Positions 25,621-35,882 are shown, counted from the first letter of the stretch. The stretch: 64,000 nt of DNA from CAYPKW01 sp964411425 (GCA_964411425.1 CAYPKW010000001.1:1-64000), one strand, 5' to 3'. The notes: generated by a model not told the origin, from the sequence alone. Numbers and translations are program-made.

Positions 25621-26472
25621 ATGCCTTACGCCAGTCCCGACAGCCTGGTCAGCACCGAGTGGCTCGCCGCCCATCTCGAAGCGCCGGACCTGCGCGTCGC
25701 CGACGCCACTTGGCACCTGCCGGCGCAGCGGCGCGACGCCCGGGCCGAGTACGAGGCGCGCCACATCCCCGGCGCCGTTTTCTTCGACATCGACGAGATC
25801 GCCGATACCGACAGCGACCTGCCGCACATGCTGCCGAGCCCGGAGAAGTTCGCCGCCCGCGTGCGCCGGCTGGGATTGGGCGACGGCAACCGCATCGTGG
25901 TGTACGACAGCCACGGGCTGATGAGCGCCGCCCGAGCCTGGTGGATGTTCCGCGCCTTCGGTCACGACGATGTCGCCGTGCTCGACGGCGGCCTGCCGAA
26001 ATGGCTCGCCGAGGGGCGGCCGGTGGATGACACGCCGGCGCGGCCGCGCGAACGCCATTTCACCGCTCGGCTGAACCACGCGCTGGTGCGCGACCGGGCC
26101 GCGATGCTGCGCAACCTCGAAAGCCGGCGAGAGCAAGTCGTCGATGCGCGCGGCGCCGGCCGCTTCAACGGCGCCGAGCCGGAAGTTTGGCCCGGCCGGC
26201 GCCCCGGCCATATTCCCGGCAGCCTCAACCTGCCTTACACCGACCTCATGGACCCCGCCGGCAGGACGCTGCTTGCGGCCGATGCGCTTGCCGAGCGCCT
26301 CGCCGCCGCCGGCATCGACCGGGCGCGGCCGGTGGTGACGACCTGCGGCTCCGGCATCACGGCCGCCGTCCTTTTCCTCGCCCTGCATCTTGCGGGCTAC
26401 AAGGACCTCGCGCTCTACGACGGCTCCTGGGCCGAGTGGGGCCGAGGCGCCGACACCCCGGTTGAGCCATGA
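25621..26472 (+). CDS. sseA: 3-mercaptopyruvate sulfurtransferase (tandem rhodanese)
   Basis: Two-domain sulfurtransferase of 283 residues that moves sulfur from 3-mercaptopyruvate (or thiosulfate) to an acceptor. The N-terminal inactive rhodanese domain shows YEARHIPGAVFFDIDEI. The C-terminal domain carries catalytic Cys242 in CGSGITA, the loop sequence typical of SseA-type mercaptopyruvate enzymes rather than thiosulfate rhodaneses. It lies between AlaX and the GNAT gene, overlapping the latter by 4 bp (ATGA). With a cysteine synthase two genes upstream, a role in cysteine sulfur turnover is plausible. Confidence 0.92.
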   Translation: MPYASPDSLVSTEWLAAHLEAPDLRVADATWHLPAQRRDARAEYEARHIPGAVFFDIDEIADTDSDLPHMLPSPEKFAARVRRLGLGDGNRIVVYDSHGLMSAARAWWMFRAFGHDDVAVLDGGLPKWLAEGRPVDDTPARPRERHFTARLNHALVRDRAAMLRNLESRREQVVDARGAGRFNGAEPEVWPGRRPGHIPGSLNLPYTDLMDPAGRTLLAADALAERLAAAGIDRARPVVTTCGSGITAAVLFLALHLAGYKDLALYDGSWAEWGRGADTPVEP

Positions 26473-27461
26473 CGGGCCTCAAGATTCGCGTAGGCCTGCC
26501 TGCCGACGGCGCCGAGGTCGTCGCGCTCTGGACCGCCGCCGGGCTGGTGCGACCGGGCGCCGATCCCGCCGCCGAAGTAGCCTTCGCCGCCACGCACGCC
26601 AACGCCGTGCTCCTGGTCGGCGAGATCGACGGGCGCATCGTCGGCACGGTGTTGGCCGGCCACGACGGCCATCGCGGCTGGCTCTACCGCGCCGCCGTGA
26701 CCGAGGACCTACGCGGTCGCGGCCACGGTCGCGCCCTGGTGCTCGAGGCGGAGGCATGGCTCGCCCGGCAGGACGTGCCCAAGGCGATGCTGCTCATCCG
26801 CGAGCCCAATGCGGGCTTGCGCGACTTCTACGCCCACCTCGGTTACGCCGCCCAGCCGCGGCTGGTCATGGCGAAGCCGCTCAACGACAAGCGGGAGCCG
26901 GCGCCCGAGCGGATCGAGGTGGTCGTCACCTACATGGAGATGACGGCGCCCTCGACGCGCCCCACCATTCCGACGCCGGCCGGCAAGCTAGCGCTGCTGC
27001 GCGCCGAGAACCCACCCCTCGGCTTCTATCGCTACCTCTACAACACCGTGGGCGAACCGTGGTTCTGGATCGACCGGCGCAAGCTCGACGACGCCGTGCT
27101 GAGCGCCATCATCGGCGACCCCAAGGTCGAGATCTACGTGCTTTACGTGGGCGGCGTGCCGGCCGGCTTCGCCGAGCTCGACCGCCGTCCGGCGCCGGAC
27201 ATCAACCTGGCGCTGTTCGGCCTGGTGCCGCAGTTCACCGGCCGCGGGCTGGGACCCTATTTCCTCAATTGGGCCGTCGACGCCGCCTGGCAGCACCGCC
27301 CGCAGCGCCTGACCGTGGACACTTGCACCCTCGACCACCCGAAGTCGTTCGGCATGTATCAGCGCGCCGGCTTCGTGCCGTACAAGCAGGCGACCAAGAC
27401 GATCGACGACCCGCGGCGCGCCGGCCTCATTCCAGCCCATCAGCAGCCGCGCCTGCCGTGA
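26469..27461 (+). CDS. Tandem GNAT-domain acetyltransferase
   Basis: A 330-residue protein made of two complete GNAT folds. The N-terminal domain (about 1-140) contains the acetyl-CoA loop LRGRGHGRAL and ends in FYAHLGY, in the style of YpeA-like acetyltransferases. The C-terminal domain (about 150-320) contains FGLVPQFTGRGLGPYF and MYQRAGFVPYK. Both domains appear intact, including the R/Q-x-x-G-x-G/A loops. The substrate is unknown; an amino acid or polyamine would suit the neighbourhood. It overlaps the sseA stop and the start of the downstream [2Fe-2S] subunit by 4 bp each, indicating tight co-expression. Confidence 0.87.
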   Translation: MTGLKIRVGLPADGAEVVALWTAAGLVRPGADPAAEVAFAATHANAVLLVGEIDGRIVGTVLAGHDGHRGWLYRAAVTEDLRGRGHGRALVLEAEAWLARQDVPKAMLLIREPNAGLRDFYAHLGYAAQPRLVMAKPLNDKREPAPERIEVVVTYMEMTAPSTRPTIPTPAGKLALLRAENPPLGFYRYLYNTVGEPWFWIDRRKLDDAVLSAIIGDPKVEIYVLYVGGVPAGFAELDRRPAPDINLALFGLVPQFTGRGLGPYFLNWAVDAAWQHRPQRLTVDTCTLDHPKSFGMYQRAGFVPYKQATKTIDDPRRAGLIPAHQQPRLP

Positions 27462-27739
27462 CCGGTCAGTTCAGGCGCCTGGCGGAAACGCATCGCGCGC
27501 GCGTCGCCATCGTCGTGGACGGCAGGCCGGTCGAGGCGCTGCGGGGCGATACGCTGCTGACGGCGCTGCTCAACGACGGCCGACGCGTGCGCCGCTCGGA
27601 GTTCGGCGACGGTCCGCGGGCGGGCTTCTGCCTGATGGGCGCATGCCAGGACTGCTGGGTGGAACTTGCCAACGGCCGGCGGGCGCGCGCCTGCACGACG
27701 CTTGTCGAAGACGGGATGTCGGTGCTGACGACATCATGA
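27458..27739 (+). CDS. [2Fe-2S] small subunit of HcnABC/opine-oxidase-type dehydrogenase
   Basis: Small iron-sulfur subunit of 93 residues resembling HcnA, the N-terminal part of opine oxidases and the gamma subunit of D-hydroxyproline dehydrogenases. The cluster ligands are visible in GFCLMGACQDCWV and RACTT. The start is GTG, overlapping the GNAT stop codon (GTGA). The stop overlaps the ATG of the next gene. It should shuttle electrons within a membrane-associated flavoprotein complex made with the two following genes. Confidence 0.85.
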   Translation: MTGQFRRLAETHRARVAIVVDGRPVEALRGDTLLTALLNDGRRVRRSEFGDGPRAGFCLMGACQDCWVELANGRRARACTTLVEDGMSVLTTS

Positions 27740-29099
27740 CCGGGCCCCGCGTTGTCATCGTCGGCGCCGGCCCCGCCGGGATGCACGCCGCGCTCACGCT
27801 CGTGGCCCACGACCTGCCGCCCATCGTCATCGACGAGGCATCGCTTTCCGGCGGGCAGATCTACCGCCGCCCGCCGGCGGGATGCGGGTTCGCGCGCCCG
27901 GCGCGCGCTCTGTACGGCTTCGAGGCCGGCAAGGCGACCCGGCTGCACGCGCCGCCTTCGACGCGGCGCTGCCGCGCATCGACTATCGGCCGGACACGCT
28001 GGTGTGGGACATCGACGGCGGCGAGCTGCATGTGGCGGGCGCGGGCGGGCTCGACAAAGTCCCGTACGACGCGTTGATCCTCGCGACCGGCGCGATGGAC
28101 CGCGTGATTCCCTTTCCCGGATGGACGCTGCCCGGCGTGTTCACGCTAGGTGGCGCGCAGGTGGCGCTCAAGTACCAAGGTTGCGCCATCGGGGAACGCC
28201 CGGTGTTCGTCGGCACCGGGCCGCTGCTCTATCTCGTGGCCTATCAGTACGCCAAGGCGGGCGCCGATGTCGCGGCCGTGCTCGACGCCGCGCCCGCGCC
28301 GCCGTGGCGCGTGCTGCAGCACCTCGCCGCCAAGCCGTCCACCCTTGCGAAGGGCCTCTATTTCGTCGCCCGCTTGCGCGCCTGGGGCATCCCCATCGTG
28401 AACGAGGCGCTACCGGCGGCCGCGCTGGGCGATGCCTCGGTTGGCGCACTTCGTTACCGCACGAAAGGGCGCGAAATGGAAATCTCGTGTGATTCCATGG
28501 GAGTCGGTTATGGACTTACTCCGCAGTCTCAACTCGCCGATCTCGCCGGCTGCGCCTTCGAGTTCGACGCCGGCGCTCGTCAATGGCTGCCGCAAACGGA
28601 CGCGCGAGGTCGCGCGCAGGGCTGCGAGCGTGTCTATCTCGCCGGCGACGGGGCCGGTATTGCCGGCGCCGACGCCGCCGAGCTTACCGGCGAACGCGCC
28701 GCGCTCGCCGCGCTCGAGGATATCGGAACGAGTATGCCGATGGCTCGCCACGCCCTCATCGAACGGCGCCTTCAGCGGCTCGCCCGGTTCCGCGCCGGCC
28801 TCGACGCGGCGTTTCCGTTCCCCGACCGGCTGGCGCGCGACATGGCGGACGACACCATCCTGTGCCGTTGCGAGGCCATCGCGGCGGGTGAGTTGCGGGC
28901 GGCGGCGCGCGATGCCCGCGAGATCAACGCGGCGAAGGCGCTGAGTCGGATCGGCATGGGACGCTGCCAGGGCCGCGTCTGCGGCCCCGCCGCGGCGGAG
29001 GTTCTGGCCGGCGCCCTCGGCGTCTCGCCGGCGCAGGTCGGCCGCCTGCGCGGCCAGCCGCCGGTGAAGCCGTTGCCGGTGGGGCTGCTCGGAGCATGA
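27736..29099 (+). pseudogene. Frameshifted FAD/NAD(P) subunit (HcnB-like)
   Basis: Encodes an HcnB/OoxA-type flavoprotein subunit but in two reading frames. The first frame starts at the ATG at 27736 and has the FAD motif VVIVGAGPAGMHAALTL and SGGQIYRRPPAG. After LYGFEAGKATRLHA it becomes nonsense. The second frame resumes AAFDAALPRIDYRPDTLVW and continues to the end, including LILATGAMDRVIPFPGW and a C-terminal BFD-like [2Fe-2S] motif (CRCE and CQGRVC). The switch falls at about 27949-27957 in a GC-rich run (GCGCCGCC) and needs one extra base or two fewer. Otherwise the protein would be about 454 residues and complete. It may be a real mutation, programmed shifting or a sequencing error; flanking subunits are intact. 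Confidence 0.82.
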
Positions 29100-30204
29100 G
29101 CGACGCCATCGTCATCGGCGGCGGCATCGTCGGCTGCGCCGCAGCGCTTGCGCTGGCCCGGCGCGGCCTCAAGGTCGTTCTTCTCGAGCGGGACCGCGCT
29201 GGCGAGCGCGCCAGCGGGGTCAACTTCGGCGGCGTGCGCCAGAACGGGCGCGATCTGCGCGAGCTGCCGCTGGCGCGGCGCGCCCGGCGTATGTGGGACG
29301 AGCTGCCGCGGCTGATCGGCATCGATGGCGAGTTCGCGGCGACCGGCAGCCTGCGGCTCGCCCGCGACGAGGCGGCAATGGCCGGTCTCGAAGCCTACTG
29401 CCAAGACGCCGGCCGGCTCGGGTTGGCGCTGGAACTCCTCGGCCGCAACGCGCTGCTGGCGCGATTTCCCTGGCTCCCCGGCGACGCGGTCGGCGGTTCG
29501 TTCTGCGCAGAGGACGGCCAGGCGAACCCGCGCCTGGTCGCGCCCGCCTTCGCCCGCGCGGCGCGCGCGGCCGGGGTGGCGATGCACGAGGGCTGCGAGG
29601 TGACGGAGGCCGAGCGCGACGCCGGGCGGTTCCGGATCGTCGCCGGCGGCGCCGAGTTCCGCGCGCCGGTGCTGGTCAACGCCGCCGGGGCCTGGGCCGG
29701 GCGCATCGCCGGCTGGTTCGGGGAAGCCGTCGAGCTGCACCCGCAGGTGCCGCAAGTGATGGTGAGCGAGCCCGCGCCCTATCGCATCGGCCCCGTGCTG
29801 GGGATGGTGGGCGGCGACTTCTATTTGCGCCAGATCCCGCGCGGCAACGTCATCTTCGGCGGCGGCGAGGGCCGCGCCAACGACGGCTACACCCGCTCGC
29901 GCCCGCTGCCGGCGGTGGCCGCCGCGACTTGCCGGCTGGCGGCGGCGACAGTGCCGCATCTCGCCTCGCTCAACGTGATCCGTTGCTGGACCGGCGTCGA
30001 CGGCGACACCGCGGACGGCTGCCCCGTCGTCGGCCCGAGCCGCAGCGTTCCGGGCCTCTATCACGCCTTCGGCTTCTGTGGGCACGGGTTCCAGATCGGC
30101 CCCGCGGCGGGCGCCGTCATCGCCGAACTGGTCGTCGAAGGGCACACGGACACGCCCATCGACGGCCTCGGGATCGGGCGGCTGCTGGCTTGGGTCGGGG
30201 GCGG

Positions 30205-30208
<4 letters not shown>
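29096..30208 (+). CDS. DAO-family FAD-dependent dehydrogenase subunit (HcnC-like)
   Basis: Flavoprotein of 370 residues of the D-amino acid oxidase superfamily. The dinucleotide motif AIVIGGGIVGCAAALALARRG is at residues 4-24 and the C-terminal FAD segment FGFCGHGFQIGPAAG near 322. It resembles HcnC, the beta subunit of opine and octopine oxidases, and the D-hydroxyproline dehydrogenase beta subunit. With the two preceding subunits it should oxidise an amino acid or imino acid and pass electrons to the respiratory chain. The substrate is unknown. The ATG overlaps the HcnB-like stop. Its TAA stop shares the sequence TTAA with the stop of the convergent aapP gene. Confidence 0.85.
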
Positions 30209-30990
<782 letters not shown>

Positions 30991-30996
30991 GCTCTC

Positions 30997-32139
30997 CTAG
31001 CGCCGGTGCCCGGTGTGCAGCTTCTGCTCCAGGTACTGGCTGTAGCGCGACATGCCGAAGCAGAACGTGAAGTAGACACAGGCGGCGAACACGTAACCCT
31101 CCTGCGACAGCCCGGCCCAATCGGCGTCGCGGGTGGAGGCGAGCACCGTGTTGAGCAGGTCGAACAGGCCGATGATGAGCACCAGGGTCGTGTCCTTGAA
31201 CAGGCCGATGAAGGTGTTGACGATGCCGGGAATGACGATCCTGAGGGCCTGGGGAAGGACGATGAAGGCCGTGGACTTCCAGTAGTTGAGGCCGATCGCC
31301 ATCGCCGCCTCGTACTGGCCGCGCGGGATCGCCTGCAGGCCGCCACGCACCACCTCGGCCATGTAGGCGGCGCCGAAGAGGGCGATGGCGATCATGGCCC
31401 GCAGCAGCTTGTCGAAGCTGACGCCGTCGGGCAGGAACAGGGGCAGCATGACCGAGGCCATGAACAGCACGGTAATGAACGGCACCGCGCGCACGAACTC
31501 GATGAAGGCGACGCACACGAGCCGGATCGCGGGCAATTGCGAGCGGCGCCCAAGCGCCAACACGATGCCGATCGGCAGCGAGAACACGATGCCGACGGTG
31601 CCGAGGATCACCGTCAGCATCAGCCCGCCCCACAACGGCGTCTCCACCTCCGCGAGGCCCAACCCGCCGTAGAACAGCCAGACGGCGAGCGGCGGATAGA
31701 CGGCGAACAGGAAGACGGCGAGGTAGCGCTTGCCCGGCACGCGCTCGGTGAGCAACGGCACGAGCGCACCGAACAGCACGAGAAGCGCGACATCGACCCG
31801 CCATCGCTCGGGCGCGGGATAGCGGAAATAAAGGAACTGGCCGAAGCGCGCCCGGATCATGGTCCAGCAGGCGCCCTCCTTGAGCTTGAGACCTTCAGAC
31901 TCAGTTAGACAGTCGTTGCGCGAGGTCCCCTCGCCCCAGTAGGCCGAGATGAGCGCCCAATCGACCAGCGGCGGCACGATGAGGTAGAGCAGAACCAGCG
32001 TCGCCAAGGTGAGCGCGGTATTGAACGGCGAGGAGAACAGGTTTCGCCTGAGCCACCCGAGCCAGCCCACCGTGGCCAAGGGCGGCGGCAGGTCGGGGTG
32101 CGCGCCGGGACGGCCGATGGCGGCGGCGGGGCCGGTCAC
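30997..32139 (-). CDS. aapM: General L-amino acid ABC transporter permease
   Basis: Permease of 380 residues. It has the long N-terminal extension with a cytoplasm-periplasm segment seen in AapM (RNDCLTESEGLKLKEGACW) before the HisM-like core. The EAA loop is around ALRIVIPGIVNTFIGLFKDT. The GTG start follows the aapQ stop by one base, in the sequence TGAGGTG, and uses GAGG as part of its ribosome site. It forms a heterodimer with AapQ in the inner membrane. Confidence 0.92.
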   Translation of the reverse strand: MTGPAAAIGRPGAHPDLPPPLATVGWLGWLRRNLFSSPFNTALTLATLVLLYLIVPPLVDWALISAYWGEGTSRNDCLTESEGLKLKEGACWTMIRARFGQFLYFRYPAPERWRVDVALLVLFGALVPLLTERVPGKRYLAVFLFAVYPPLAVWLFYGGLGLAEVETPLWGGLMLTVILGTVGIVFSLPIGIVLALGRRSQLPAIRLVCVAFIEFVRAVPFITVLFMASVMLPLFLPDGVSFDKLLRAMIAIALFGAAYMAEVVRGGLQAIPRGQYEAAMAIGLNYWKSTAFIVLPQALRIVIPGIVNTFIGLFKDTTLVLIIGLFDLLNTVLASTRDADWAGLSQEGYVFAACVYFTFCFGMSRYSQYLEQKLHTGHRR

Positions 32140-32140
32140 C

Positions 32141-33331
32141 TCAACGCTCCACCAGCGCGATGCGCCGGTTGTACCAGTTCATGAACAGCGAGATCAGCAG
32201 GCTGATGCTGCCGTACACCAGCATGGTGATGAGGATGACCTCGACCGCCTGGCCGGTCTGGTTCAAGACGGTGCCGGTAAAGACGCTCACCAGGTCCGGG
32301 TAGCCTATAGCGACCGCGAGCGTCGAGTTCTTCGTGAGGTTGAGGTACTGGCTGGTGAGCGGCGGGATGATCACGCGCAACGCCTGCGGAATCACAACCT
32401 TGCGCAAGGTGATCCAGGGGCGCAGGCCGAGCGCGTGCGCCGCCTCGCTCTGACCGCGGCTCACCGATTGGATGCCGGCGCGCACGATCTCGCCGATGAA
32501 GGCCGCGGTGTAGAGCGTGAGCGCCAGCAAGAGGGCGATGAACTCGGGCAGGATCGCCACCCCGCCCTTGAAGTTGAAACCGGTCAGCTCCGGGTATTCC
32601 CAGGTGAGCGGGAACCCGACCGCGGCCGCGGTCGCCAGCGGCAAGGCCACGACGAGGGCGAGCCCCGCCCGGAACGAGGGGAACTGCCGGCCGGTCGCCT
32701 CCTGGCGCCGGCGCGCCCAGCGGGCGAGGGCCACGGCGCCGGCGAGCCCCAGGACGAACGCTATCGGTACCGCCTCGAATCCGGGCTCGAAGATCGGGCG
32801 CGGGCCGTAGACGCCGCGGTTGTTGATGAAAACCGCGTCGGCGATGGCGATGCTGTCGCGCAGGGCCGGCATGGCCGCCAGCACGCCGAAGTACCAGAAC
32901 ACGATCTGCAGCAGCAAGGGAACGTTGCGCACGCCCTCGACGTAGACGGTCGCCAACCGCGCCACCAACCAGTTGCGCGACAGGCGAAGCACGCCGAGCA
33001 CGAAGCCCAACAGCGTCGCCAACACGATGCCGACCGCCGACACCAGGAGGGTGTTGAGGAGGCCGACGAGGAAGGCGCGGCCGTAGGTCGAGGTGAGACT
33101 GTAGGGAACCAGGGTGACGCCGATGTCGAAACCGGAGACCTCGCCCATGAAATCGAAGCCGGACGCGATGCCCAGCTTGGCGAGGTTGCGGGTGGTGTTG
33201 TGGACTAGATAAGCAATGAGGGCCAACAGGCCCGCGACCGCGACGACCTGCAGTATCACGCCGCGCAGCCACGCGCTACGCAGCGAGAATTTCCTGTCGG
33301 GGCGGGTGCCTGTACCGGCGTCGACGGCCAT
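32141..33331 (-). CDS. aapQ: General L-amino acid ABC transporter permease
   Basis: Permease of 396 residues with the AapQ layout: an N-terminal segment (VILQVVAVAGLLALIAYLV), a long loop with LAKLGIASGFDFMGE, and a HisQ-like core with EAA loop ALRVIIPPLTSQYLNLTKNS. An insertion of about 100 residues in the middle, including RRRQEATGR, is typical of the Aap branch. It is preceded by a 95 bp spacer from the aapJ stop that contains a strong hairpin. Confidence 0.93.
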   Translation of the reverse strand: MAVDAGTGTRPDRKFSLRSAWLRGVILQVVAVAGLLALIAYLVHNTTRNLAKLGIASGFDFMGEVSGFDIGVTLVPYSLTSTYGRAFLVGLLNTLLVSAVGIVLATLLGFVLGVLRLSRNWLVARLATVYVEGVRNVPLLLQIVFWYFGVLAAMPALRDSIAIADAVFINNRGVYGPRPIFEPGFEAVPIAFVLGLAGAVALARWARRRQEATGRQFPSFRAGLALVVALPLATAAAVGFPLTWEYPELTGFNFKGGVAILPEFIALLLALTLYTAAFIGEIVRAGIQSVSRGQSEAAHALGLRPWITLRKVVIPQALRVIIPPLTSQYLNLTKNSTLAVAIGYPDLVSVFTGTVLNQTGQAVEVILITMLVYGSISLLISLFMNWYNRRIALVER

Positions 33332-33368
33332 GACGACCCTCGATTAATCTGGCGGGCGCCGAGAACCC

Positions 33369-33399
33369 GCACGCCCGGACCCTTGGGGTCCGGGCGTGC
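33369..33399 (-). other. Intercistronic stem-loop between aapJ and aapQ
   Basis: A perfect 13-bp stem (GCACGCCCGGACC with GGTCCGGGCGTGC) closed by a 5-nt loop, in the spacer after the binding-protein gene. There is no U-tract. It is positioned exactly as the hairpin behind the peptide-binding-protein gene at 19094-19121, so both ABC operons use the same layout, probably to keep binding-protein mRNA more abundant than permease mRNA. Confidence 0.65.
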
Positions 33400-33426
33400 C
33401 TGCTCCAACCACGGCCGGGCGGGCGC

Positions 33427-34443
33427 CTAGCGGATCGGCGGCGCGTACTGCAACCCGCCCTTGCTCCAAAGCTCGTTCAACCCGCGGGCAAGCGCAAGCG
33501 GCGTCTTCAATCCCACGTTGCGCTCGAAGCTCTCGCCGTAGTTGCCCACCTGCTTGACGATGTTGTAGGCCCAGTCGTTGCCGAGCCCGGCCATCTTGCC
33601 CATGTCGCCTTCGGCCCCCAGCAGGCGCTTCACTTCCGGATTCTGCGAGTTGGCCTTGGTATCGTCGACATTCGCCTGGGTGACGCCGAATTCCTCGGCG
33701 ATGATCATGGCGTTCAAGGACCAGCGGATCACGTCGCCCCAGTTGTTGTCGCCGTGGCGTACCAGCGGTCCCAACGGCTCCTTGGAGATGATCTCGGGCA
33801 GGATGACGTGGTCGTCCGGCGTGGCCAGCACCGAGCGCACGGCTGCCAGCCCCGAGGCGTCGGTGGTGAAGGCATCGCAACGCCCCTCGTCGTAGGCTTG
33901 GCGCGCCTCCTCCTCCTTCTCGAACACCACGGATTTCAGCTCCATGCCATTGGCGCGGAAGTAGTCGGCCATGTTGAGCTCGGTCGTCGTACCGGTCTGC
34001 ACGCAGACCGAGGCGCCGGAGAGCTTCAGCACGCTGTCGACGCCCAAGGCCTTGCGCACCATGAACCCCTGGCCGTCGTAGTAAGTGACGCCGACGAAGT
34101 CGAACCCGAGGTCGGTGTCGCGCGAGTACGTCCAGGTGGTGTTGCGGGAGAGGAAATCGACCTCGCCCGACTGCAGCGCGGTGAACCGCTCCTTGGCCGT
34201 CGTCGGCGTGAATTTCACCTTGGTGGCATCGCCGAAGATGGCGGCCGCCACCGCCCGGCACACGTCGATGTCGAGCCCGGACCAGTTGCCCTGGTCGTCC
34301 GGCGCCGCGAAACCGGCGAGCCCCGTGGTGACGCCGCACTGGACGAACCCCTTGGCCTTCACGTCGTCCAGCGTGCCGGCCGAGGCGCCGCCGGCCAGCG
34401 CCAGCATCGACGCGGCAGCGGTCAACATGCTCAATGTCCTCAT
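33427..34443 (-). CDS. aapJ: General L-amino acid-binding periplasmic protein
   Basis: Periplasmic solute-binding protein of 338 residues with a Sec signal peptide cleaved near ASAGTLDD. The mature protein has FVQCGVTTGLAGFAAPD and GLDIDVCRAVAAAIFGD, a close match to AapJ and general amino-acid-binding proteins. Two further cysteines (V-C-V and G-R-C-D) fit the disulfide seen in this family. It is the first gene of the aap operon. Its promoter should lie in the 121 bp up to 34564; no obvious operator is visible there. Confidence 0.94.
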   Translation of the reverse strand: MRTLSMLTAAASMLALAGGASAGTLDDVKAKGFVQCGVTTGLAGFAAPDDQGNWSGLDIDVCRAVAAAIFGDATKVKFTPTTAKERFTALQSGEVDFLSRNTTWTYSRDTDLGFDFVGVTYYDGQGFMVRKALGVDSVLKLSGASVCVQTGTTTELNMADYFRANGMELKSVVFEKEEEARQAYDEGRCDAFTTDASGLAAVRSVLATPDDHVILPEIISKEPLGPLVRHGDNNWGDVIRWSLNAMIIAEEFGVTQANVDDTKANSQNPEVKRLLGAEGDMGKMAGLGNDWAYNIVKQVGNYGESFERNVGLKTPLALARGLNELWSKGGLQYAPPIR

Positions 34444-34564
34444 GATCGCTTCCTTCCCCGTGGTGGTTGAAATGCGTCGTTTCTCATTGGACTCGCTCCA
34501 TCTTTAACACAGGCCGAGAGGATGGTACAAGCGAACCTAGAGCCAACGCGCCAGAGGCTGCGCC

Positions 34565-34687
34565 ATGGCGAGACTCACTCGAAGCTACGTGCACGGCGCC
34601 AGCGGCGCGGCGCTGATGACCTTCCTCAAGGCGGACGACCTGGTCGCCGACCTCGCGCGCGGCTTCGCCCGGCTGGACGGCGCCTGA
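34565..34687 (+). CDS. Short ORF in front of hisI, possible gene fragment
   Basis: A 40-codon ORF ending one base before the hisI start, so it is probably translated with it. The first residues, RSYVHGAS, are the same as the N-terminal motif of many AMP-forming acyl-CoA synthetases (SYVHGAS..PLLG). The rest (MTFLKADDLVADLARGFARL) does not continue that match. It might be a deletion remnant joining the start of such a gene to another sequence, or a short leader peptide. I cannot assign a function. Confidence 0.3.
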   Translation: MARLTRSYVHGASGAALMTFLKADDLVADLARGFARLDGA

Positions 34688-34688
34688 C

Positions 34689-35084
34689 ATGCCGGCGGCG
34701 CCCGACGCGCTGCTCGACGCCATCGCGTTCGACGCCGATGGCCTCGTGCCGGCCGTAGCACAGCAGCACGATACCGGCGAGGTCTTGATGCTGGCGTGGA
34801 TGAACCGCGAAGCGGTGTCCGAGACGCTGGCCACCGGCGGCGTCTGCTACTGGTCGCGCAAGCGCCGCCGGCTGTGGCGCAAGGGCGAGACCTCGGGCCA
34901 GGTCCAGCGCCTAGTCGAGATGCGGCTCGATTGCGACGGCGACGCGTTGCTGCTGCTGGTGGACCAGAGCGGCGTCGCCTGCCATACCGGTCGGCGAAGC
35001 TGCTTCTTCCGCGCCTTGCGCGATGGCCGGCTGGAGACCATCGCCGCGGTGCTGATCGACCCGGCGAAGCTGTACGAACCGTGA
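34689..35084 (+). CDS. hisI: Phosphoribosyl-AMP cyclohydrolase
   Basis: Cytosolic enzyme of histidine biosynthesis that opens the purine ring of phosphoribosyl-AMP. The protein is 131 residues, the length of the single-domain HisI. Diagnostic motifs are MLAWMNREA, CYWSRKRRRLWRKGETSG, the magnesium/zinc motif DCDGDALL and the zinc-binding GVACHTGRRSCFF. It stands apart from other his genes. modA follows after 9 bp on the same strand, and this may reflect read-through rather than a functional link. Confidence 0.95.
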   Translation: MPAAPDALLDAIAFDADGLVPAVAQQHDTGEVLMLAWMNREAVSETLATGGVCYWSRKRRRLWRKGETSGQVQRLVEMRLDCDGDALLLLVDQSGVACHTGRRSCFFRALRDGRLETIAAVLIDPAKLYEP

Positions 35085-35093
35085 CGGGCACGC

Positions 35094-35882
35094 ATGCAGC
35101 GAGCGATACGGTCTTCCCTGCGCATCGTCTTTGGCGCGATGCTGGCGGCGCTGCCGGCGGCGGGCGCGCGGGCCGACGAGCTTCTGGTGTTCGCCGCCGC
35201 CAGCACCAGGGACGCCATGGACGAGATCGGCAGGCTGTACGCCGATGCCGGCGGCCGCGTCGTCTTCTCGTTTTCCAATTCGGGCGACCTCGCCCGCCAG
35301 ATCGAACGCGGCGCGCCCGCAGCGGTATTCCTCTCCGCCGACGCCCAATGGATGGACTATCTGGCCGAACGCGGCCTCGTCCTCTCCGACAGCCGGCGCG
35401 ATCTCTTTTCCAACCGCCTGGTGCTGATCGCGCCGTCCGGCAGCGCCATGGCGCTCGAGCTGGCGCCGGGCGCCGGGCTGGCGGCGGCGCTCGGCGACGG
35501 CAAGCTCGCCATGGCCGACCCGGACACGGCACCGGCCGGGCGCTACGGCAAGGCGGCGCTAACGAGCCTAGGCATATGGGACTCGATCGAGCGTGCGGTG
35601 GTCCGGGTCAAGGACGCGCGCGCGGCGTTGGCCTTGGTGGAGCGCGCCGAGGCGGCCGCCGGCATCGTCTATGCCACCGACGCGAGGGCGAGCCACGGCG
35701 TGCGCGTCGTCGCCGAGTTTCCGCCGGCGTCCCATCCGGCGATCGTCTACCCCGCCGCCATCGTGGCCGGCCAGGACGGGACGGCCGCCCGCGCCTTCGC
35801 CGCGTTCCTCGCCGGCCCGGCGGCGCGGGACGCGCTGCGGCGCCATGGTTTCCTGCTCGGCGGCGACGATGACGCTGACTGA
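35094..35882 (+). CDS. modA: Molybdate-binding periplasmic protein
   Basis: Periplasmic binding protein of 262 residues with a signal peptide ending near GARADELL. The mature start DELLVFAAASTRDAMDEIG, the FSNSGDLARQIERGAPA segment and the MADPDTAPAGRYGKAAL loop are classic ModA features. The serine and threonine residues around them coordinate the oxyanion. It overlaps modB by 14 bp. Molybdate supply would serve the CoxSLM-type molybdenum hydroxylase encoded in the same window. Confidence 0.92.
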   Translation: MQRAIRSSLRIVFGAMLAALPAAGARADELLVFAAASTRDAMDEIGRLYADAGGRVVFSFSNSGDLARQIERGAPAAVFLSADAQWMDYLAERGLVLSDSRRDLFSNRLVLIAPSGSAMALELAPGAGLAAALGDGKLAMADPDTAPAGRYGKAALTSLGIWDSIERAVVRVKDARAALALVERAEAAAGIVYATDARASHGVRVVAEFPPASHPAIVYPAAIVAGQDGTAARAFAAFLAGPAARDALRRHGFLLGGDDDAD

